Source: Echinometra lucunter
Lineage: Eukaryota; Echinodermata; Echinoidea; Camarodonta; Echinometridae
Assembly: GCA_029962745.1 (NCBI GenBank)
Contig: CM057153.1
Coordinates: 14,952,435 to 15,016,434 of the forward strand
Direction: 5' to 3'
Length of the DNA: 64,000 nucleotides
The notes under the pieces are model-generated. The model did not search any database. It was not told where the DNA came from and was given only the letters and a program-made list of their open reading frames with translations. Made by a program: the position numbers and the translations under genes. Below, piece after piece: positions 57,420 through 64,000 of the stretch (within the stretch, counting starts at the first letter, position 1; each line of letters opens with the position of its first letter).

Positions 57420-59264
57420 AAACGTCTTGACAAGAATGAAAAAGCTCTTCCCTTGTTGATACCACTACTACTTCCCAAAGTCTCTTTCAGATATGAAATG
57501 AATTTTTAAGATGATTTTTAAAAGCGTGTTTTGTTGTTGCTGTTGTTTATTTTGCTGTCCGTTTTGTTGTTATTCCTTATATATTATACACTGCATTGCG
57601 AACCAATAGCCACTCCGGGCATCAACCATTCAAACAGATAACCGGTGACAGCTGGCCATACCAGCAGTTTATTACGTTTTTAAGTGCATTTTTAGTTAGG
57701 ATTTTTGTGTTGTATCTTCGATTTAGATATATATGCGACAAGTATTTTAGAAGAGGACACAGGCCTAGCACCACATTATATCCACCATTGCATGACTGCC
57801 ATCACCTAAACACAATGCTACTGAAATATTAATGCGTTGGTTAGTGCAGTGGGTGCCTAAAAGCCTGACAATATTCTACCGAGGAAATGAATATATTCAC
57901 TGTCTAAAAGCACTGCCAAGGACTCTTATGAAAGACACTCTCTCTTTTAATGAAAAACTGTAAAGGTTAACACTTTTGATAATTATTTCCCCTCCGACTA
58001 CTTGAAAACAATAAAGAGTGGTGGAGTGGGGGAGGGTGGAAAGGGGGAAGGGTTTTCTCCCGTCCTGCGCGAAGGGTGGAAGCTTTGACTTTTTTATAAT
58101 CGTTCCTTGTCTTGCCTCTTTCTCTTACGACGTTCTCTCACCTTCTCTCTTCTTTTTTTTTGATTGAAGGGGGGGGGTGGGAAGGAAATGTGTTTTGCCC
58201 CTCCAACTTTTCGGGGGGGGGGGGGGCGACTGCCCACCCTGCCCCCCCCCTCCCGGTACCTATGCCCACCCCTCCAACAGCACACAATATGCAATTAACA
58301 GTAGGTTTATAAAGCATGATAATATTTTGCATGAGATATGACTAAATTAACTGTCGAGGACTCTAAATGAAAGACACACGAACCGTTCTTTAATGAAAAT
58401 TATATATTTAAGTAGAAAGCACCTATTCGAAAGGAAATCACAAGTGAAATGCAAGTCAGTCTATTTTCATACAGAAGACCTGCTTTGCTTGAGATAAGTT
58501 TGATAAACTCAATTTATAAAAATGTACGTGGCGTCTATTTGAAAAAGAGCCTTTGCTACTGAAAGGAGTGTTTTTTTATGCATGCTAGCTAACTTAGGGA
58601 AGATTTTCCTGAATTTCACTAAATTAGTTTTTTGTTTTTTCTTCGTAACAACTCCTAAAAAACCCAATTTCCGCATAGTTTGTATTGTAGGATCAAACGA
58701 AACTTGGAGCTGGTTTCTTTCATAATTCCGGATGGAAAAGAAAATACAAATTAGAAAGTATATTAAACGAGGGAAGATGCAAGATGGTATTTTTCCAGTA
58801 CCCAATCACAAGCTTTCACCCAACACACACAACCCCCTAATAAATATCAATGATATATTAACTGATCAATGATTAAGTCCCAACAGGTCTTTATAAAACC
58901 TGGCAATATGCTATTGACGCAATGAGTCAATTCCCTTCAAGGACACACATGGGAAGAGAATCTGTCAAAAAGAAACTTATTGTTTTCTGATTGAAAAAAA
59001 AAGGAAAAAGAGATGAAGAAGGTTGCTGATATTGTTCAATAGAATTCCCCATCGTATTAAGTGCAATTTCATTGTGTTTTTTCATACAAAATAGATGCAG
59101 GTCGTGTATACTCCGCAATAATTAGCGGTGCCTGATTCCATAGTGCATTGATTCTCTCGATGGTGAATGGTCTGGGTTTTTTTGTGCTTGCATATTGGGT
59201 GGTGGGTGGGGGCGTTGTTTCTGACTTTGATATTATGACGTAATCTGTTTATTTTTATGCGACA
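57420..59264. other. Intergenic, no gene recognised
   Basis: G and C runs at 58169-58175, 58215-58227 and 58242-58250. The segment 58010-58275 resembles a degenerate G/C-tract MITE, but no paired ends or target duplication could be defined. Confidence 0.35.
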
Positions 59265-59423
59265 GGGGGCCCGTTGCATAAAACTTTTGCCAGACTTTTT
59301 TTTTCTGGCAAAAAAATATTCTGGCAATTTTTTTGTAACGGAAAACTATGGCAATTTTTTTTTGCCGTAGTTTCCTCAATTTCGCATAAAAAAACTCCGG
59401 CAAAAAGTTTTAGCAACGGGCCC
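59265..59423. mobile_element. Foldback element, GTTGCATAAAAC variant
   Basis: GGGCCCGTTGCATAAAACTTT at the left is complementary to AAAGTTTTAGCAACGGGCCC. The interior repeats TTGCCAGA/TCTGGCAA and GGCAATTTTTTT/TTTTTTTGCC. Same terminal design as the GTTTCATAAA elements, but a different arm sequence. Confidence 0.7.
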
Positions 59424-59518
59424 AAGAAAAGTCACTTTGTATGTTCAAGCGTGTTTCAAGGTTACATAAGATTAATGAAAGTCTTCGGAAAAGATACACA
59501 TTTGCATACACTCGTCAA

Positions 59519-60018
59519 NNNNNNNNNNNNNNNNNNNNNNNNNNNNNNNNNNNNNNNNNNNNNNNNNNNNNNNNNNNNNNNNNNNNNNNNNNNNNNNNNN
59601 NNNNNNNNNNNNNNNNNNNNNNNNNNNNNNNNNNNNNNNNNNNNNNNNNNNNNNNNNNNNNNNNNNNNNNNNNNNNNNNNNNNNNNNNNNNNNNNNNNNN
59701 NNNNNNNNNNNNNNNNNNNNNNNNNNNNNNNNNNNNNNNNNNNNNNNNNNNNNNNNNNNNNNNNNNNNNNNNNNNNNNNNNNNNNNNNNNNNNNNNNNNN
59801 NNNNNNNNNNNNNNNNNNNNNNNNNNNNNNNNNNNNNNNNNNNNNNNNNNNNNNNNNNNNNNNNNNNNNNNNNNNNNNNNNNNNNNNNNNNNNNNNNNNN
59901 NNNNNNNNNNNNNNNNNNNNNNNNNNNNNNNNNNNNNNNNNNNNNNNNNNNNNNNNNNNNNNNNNNNNNNNNNNNNNNNNNNNNNNNNNNNNNNNNNNNN
60001 NNNNNNNNNNNNNNNNNN
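59519..60018. other. Assembly gap, exactly 500 N
   Basis: Second placeholder gap. The sequence after it repeats 53942 onwards. Confidence 0.98.
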
Positions 60019-60721
60019 TAGGGAAAAACTTGATTGACGCGTGAGCAATCGCATATGGTCCCTGGAGATAATGTATAATGACATTACTCTTCATTATAAA
60101 GAAACGACGATATTTTCAAAGTCTCGGAAGACAAAAATGCAGTCTCTTTCACAGGAAACTCGTGTGTTACTTTTAAAAATATAACAGTGCTATGTAAAGA
60201 GCAGCAATTATGATCAGTTACGTCATAAGAGTTGTTTTGGGATTTGAAACGCATTCAAAGCCCTTCCTCTTACTCCATGCTATTAATTGTTCAGTGAATT
60301 TCTTTTCCTTTTCTCATGGGATTTTCTATTGTCAGCTTGAAGTTGAACTGAAGGAGTGAAAAGTTCTTTTCCGTTGATTCTCAATAAAATAATCAGTCTA
60401 TACTGCATTCAAGGCCTAGACGGTAGCATTGTTAATATGGTAATACTAATGATAATAATAATAATTATTATCTAAGATGGCGCTATCACCCGAGCTTCAC
60501 ACCTGGGTGATTTCTAATTGGCGCCAAAATCATCATTCGCCAATTAGTCGCCGTCTGAAGAAGATGACAGCCGGTCGTCGAAACTGTCACAGGTAAACAA
60601 AATTCTTGAATGTGTATAAAGAACTTAACACTTATTTAATTCACCATCCTGATGAACTTATTTCGCAATAATAATTATCATTTTTGAATTATTATCATTA
60701 TTATCATTATTATCATTACCA

Positions 60722-60880
<159 letters not shown>

Positions 60881-61493
60881 GTAATAGTATCATTGTCATT
60901 ACTATCTATCATTATTATCATCATTATTGTTGTCATTTTGTTTATACCTCAATACGTCCTGTATGGGTGCGTCGACCGAAGGAGGCCTGGCGGGGGAGGG
61001 GAGGGGGGGGGAGATGGGTATTAGGATTTCGAATAGGCCAGTATGCATAGGGGCATATTTTTCACAGGAGAGATATTCCCTCCATGTCCACCTTAACCCC
61101 ACCTTATTAAAGGTGTTCCTTAACTGAACCCAGTCTTTCCGATATCAGTGGATATCATTGTGGAATTTAATTGATATTAGATAAAAGTATGACCATGAAT
61201 ATCAAATGTGAAAATATGTGAATCATAAAATAGGTACAGCTGATATATCAACGTTATATGCTGGTAATATACGTATATGCAGCGGCATGAAAAAGAATCC
61301 CTCGGAGACATTCTGAATTGATTTTTGTTTATAATTATGAAGTAGAAAATTATGACGTTTGCACGACGTCCGGGAATAACACTTAAAAATATTGCGGAAG
61401 ATCATAAACACTGAAGAGTACCGCACACAGACGTAGACTCATTGTGGAAAAAAAAATACCTATGACAACAATCACTCGGTCTTAGAAGCAGAA

Positions 61494-61860
61494 GGGCACC
61501 GTTTCATAAAACTTTTATCAGTAACAACTCCCACATTTCTATATATGACAAATTTGCTCTCAGCCAAACAAATGCAAGGATTTGTTGAATTTGTTGAATT
61601 GGGTTTTTTACAGACGTGTATCACTCAAATATGATTATTTACGTCTGGGACCGACCTTTAACGTCACCATCCGAAAGACGTGGCAAATGCAGATTCATAT
61701 CTTGCCAAAGGACATTAGTGCCGCGGCAGGGATTCGAACCCCGGACCTTGTGGTTCAAAGTCCGGAGACTTATCCACAGGGCCATAACACCTCCACTTCA
61801 GTAGCTTATAACAGTTATAGCAACTTGTTATTGATAAAAAGTTTTATGAAACGGGTCCCC
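61494..61860. mobile_element. Foldback element with nested SINE, copy 2
   Basis: Counterpart of 55575-55939, including the SINE on the minus strand at 61584-61796. The anticodon-loop segment here is CTTTGAA without the extra T found in copy 1. Confidence 0.85.
61584..61796 (-). mobile_element. tRNA-Gln-like SINE, copy 2
   Basis: Minus strand: B box GGTTCGAATCC, anticodon-loop segment CTTTGAA, tail of TTCAACAAA repeats. The anticodon stem does not pair well, so it is not a working tRNA. Confidence 0.8.
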
Positions 61861-62236
61861 AAAATGGATCATTCCAAACATATCGTGAAATGTGAGAGCA
61901 TTTCAAGAGCTATCGCATAAGACATGTCCTTTCTATTTTTTTTGTTTGTTTTTGTTTTTACCTTTACTGTTAGCACACTCATTTAAAATAGAAGCCTGAG
62001 TTTTGGGAAAAGTAAAAAAAATAATAGCGCTTTCATGTTTATGTCAGATTGAAGAATATCATAACAGAAGTATCCCTCCAAACGGATTCTTAAAAGGTCT
62101 TCACATTCTCACGTTCGATACTATGACTAGAAACAGCCGAGTCATTGGCCCCCAGTTAGTAATGTGTAGTATCCCCATTTCTGTGTGCTGTGCATGTGCG
62201 TTTCAACAAGATCGAATTGATTTCTGTTCTTTTTAA

Positions 62237-62644
62237 CCCATTCGTGACAGGAATTATTTAAAGCCTAATTTGATCAGCTTTTATTCTTCAAATTGGCAAC
62301 ACCAACTTTTTTATTTTATTGCTACATTTTTCTTATAAAACGTCATGTATCTGAAATGAATATAAATTGACAGAAATTATGATGAGAAGTCAAAAAGTTG
62401 CCAATTTGCAGGGGAAAATGGTGATTTTAAACTTTCTATCACATTGCCAATTTAAGGATTTTAATGCTTATTTTCCTATAAAAAATTTTCAGCATCAAAC
62501 AACGAATATTGACGCAACCAAAATGGGCACAGTTTGTGTAGAATTTTTTGCTCTTTCTACTCATGTGTTTGGTATGATTTTTAGGGCTTTGCATCAAAAG
62601 ATATTAGGCCAAACCACAAAATGTGGACCTCTGTCACGAATGGG
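62237..62644. mobile_element. piggyBac-type MITE, 408 bp, with empty site in window
   Basis: Perfect 14 bp TIRs CCCATTCGTGACAG and CTGTCACGAATGGG flanked by TTAA (62233-62236, 62645-62648). TTAA targets and CCC-starting ends are hallmarks of piggyBac. The contig 2 copy has one TTAA at 56313-56316 and no insert, otherwise matching on both sides. Internal sequence is AT-rich with no transposase frame. Confidence 0.93.
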
Positions 62645-62982
62645 TTAATGATTTCAAAACCTTAAAGGTAATAGCCCACATTTGCACAACATTGTTTCAG
62701 AATTTGAAGAGAAATAAGCCAATTTCAATTTTAAATGACAGAATACTTATGTAAAACTATCATGTTATCAAGTGAAAAATGAATGGTTTTACTCTTAAAG
62801 CATCTGCAAGACGCCTTTACAAAACAAAGAAAAATTTTGTTGAATATTTCCTTCTCAATCCTAAACGGGAATGTACTGGGATCTAAACTTTACGAGTTTT
62901 TTTCTGTGGCTTAAAGCAATCTAAAGTAAAATATTTGTGCAGAATGGGTGGTACTTGCAAATGTGGGCTACTACCTTTAAGG

Positions 62983-63450
62983 CAGGGGTGGCCAACCTTT
63001 ATTTTAGGTTTTTTCTCCCCCCACCCCCCCCCCCCCCCCGCACACATAATACACACATCTGCAATTTGGCAATTATTGCAAAAAAAAAACAAAACAAAAA
63101 AACAGCAAAATCAGTTTCTCTATTCACAATTTTGTATATTTACAAACTTTATACAGAGCGGAAATGACAGACTGAAATTAATGTGGCGAGCGATGTTATT
63201 GAGTGTCGTTATTGTTATGAGAGGGAATTAGAAGCTTTGTATCAATGATCTATACCACGTAACGAGTCAATTATATTGTGAATGATGAAAGCAAATCAGA
63301 AGAGAGGAGAAAACTGTGTGTCAGTGGTTTACCCAATTCTATCACTGACTACGCGGGCCGCATTTCATTTATGAGCTACTTTTAAAATCATTTTTCAATG
63401 CTCCGCGGGCCGCATAGAAGAGCTCACGGGCCGCTGGTTGGCCACCCCTG
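62983..63450. mobile_element. hAT-like element, CAGGGGTGGCCAACC ends, 468 bp
   Basis: CAGGGGTGGCCAACC and GGTTGGCCACCCCTG are exact complements. Flanks CTTTAAGG and CCATAAGG match at 6 of 8 positions, consistent with a decayed 8 bp duplication. GCGGGCCGCAT repeats near the right end, and a C tract follows the left end. Nonautonomous. Confidence 0.82.
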
Positions 63451-63550
63451 CCATAAGGTATGGGTCTACACCAGTTTGCATTTACTACTTTTAATAAGCC
63501 TTCCCAAACTGCTTTTAAATGGTTTCTACCACATTGTAATCGCATGACCA

Positions 63551-63702
63551 GGGCCCCGTTTCATAAAACTTAATTATCATCAATGACAAGTTGCAATAAC
63601 TGTTATAAGCTACTGAAATCCTTGCATCTGATTGGCTGAGAGCAAATTTTTCATAGAAATGTGGTAGCCTTTACTGATAACAAGTTTTATGAAACGGGGC
63701 CC
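63551..63702. mobile_element. Foldback element, GTTTCATAAAAC family, uninterrupted form
   Basis: GGGCCCCGTTTCATAAAACTT and its complement enclose a core ATCCTTGCATCTGATTGGCTG. This is the SINE-free version of the element at 55575 and 61494 (reverse orientation). Confidence 0.88.
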
Positions 63703-63735
63703 TGCGGAACTCAAGTTTATCTTCAATGCATAAAC

Positions 63736-63864
63736 AAACCGGGCTGCGTTTCACGAGACATGGACATCCCATGTTGAAACGCGTGTTAATTCTACAACAC
63801 GCGTTTCAATGGGATGTCCGAGAAGTTAGACTTATGACGGTCTCGTGAAACGCGGCCCCGGTTT
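63736..63864. mobile_element. Foldback element with nested palindrome (GTTTCACGAGA ends)
   Basis: Ends AAACCGGGCTGCGTTTCACG and complement. An inner palindrome ACATCCCATGTTGAAACGCG pairs with CGCGTTTCAATGGGATGT. It shares GCGTTTCA with the GTTTCATRAAA family but has ACGAGA in place of ATRAAA. Confidence 0.7.
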
Positions 63865-64000
63865 TTAAAGCCTGACTTTATTCTGAACAACTTCGAGGAC
63901 ACCTTATAAACACGTGTCACTCTACCAAAGTTTTTGTTGAGTCGTGATTGAGAAGTAGAAAGAGATTTAAGATATAAAAGAAAAATCAGTTCGTGCTACA

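Noticed and set aside
61700..61796. Functional tRNA-Gln gene on the minus strand
   Set aside because: B box and anticodon loop fit, but the anticodon stem does not pair and a SINE tail follows.

Overview
The window is eukaryotic, non-coding-rich DNA from what looks like a marine invertebrate deuterostome, most plausibly an echinoderm. The evidence is one intron-rich gene with clear vertebrate-like orthology, plus a dense load of small terminal-inverted-repeat (TIR) elements, tRNA-derived SINEs, LINE 3' ends and microsatellites. The taxon is an inference; no lineage-specific gene confirms it. There is no sign of bacterial, phage or plasmid organisation. || Gene content: one gene can be assembled with confidence. 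MRTO4 (ribosome assembly factor Mrt4) has seven coding exons on the + strand between 8520 and 19600. All splice sites are GT-AG, all phases agree, and the product is 238 residues. A single unassigned exon-like segment (36016-36145, repeated at 49598-49727) may belong to another gene. Everything else is intergenic or intronic repeat. || Layout: 1-8.4 kb is microsatellites, a small hAT-like element and a LINE-like tail. 8.4-19.6 kb is MRTO4, whose introns carry several TIR elements, a pogo-like element and two LINE fragments. 19.6-25 kb holds a foldback element in the MRTO4 3' flank, a 1.1 kb purine minisatellite and a long (TA)n tract. Two 500-N gaps (37689-38188 and 59519-60018) split the window into three contigs. 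|| The last 12.5 kb of contig 1 (25230-37688) is nearly the same sequence as the first 13 kb of contig 2 (38189-about 51260). The start of contig 3 (60019-64000) is nearly the same as 53942-56881 in contig 2. The simplest reading is that overlapping contig ends, probably two haplotypes, were laid end to end rather than merged. This gives natural filled/empty-site comparisons: a 408 bp TTAA-flanked piggyBac-type element, an 804 bp TIR element, a 130 bp repeat in three versus one copies, and differing microsatellites. || The most interesting non-genic signal is a set of foldback elements with the shared end GGGNNCGTTTCATRAAA but unrelated arms. At least three of them share an off-centre core close to TGATTGGCTGAGA. 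One has a tRNA-Gln-like SINE inserted in it, with a paralogous empty site inside the window. Other notable elements are a TIR element carrying pol III A and B boxes in MRTO4 intron 1 and a cascade palindrome built from CGGTCGCTG units.
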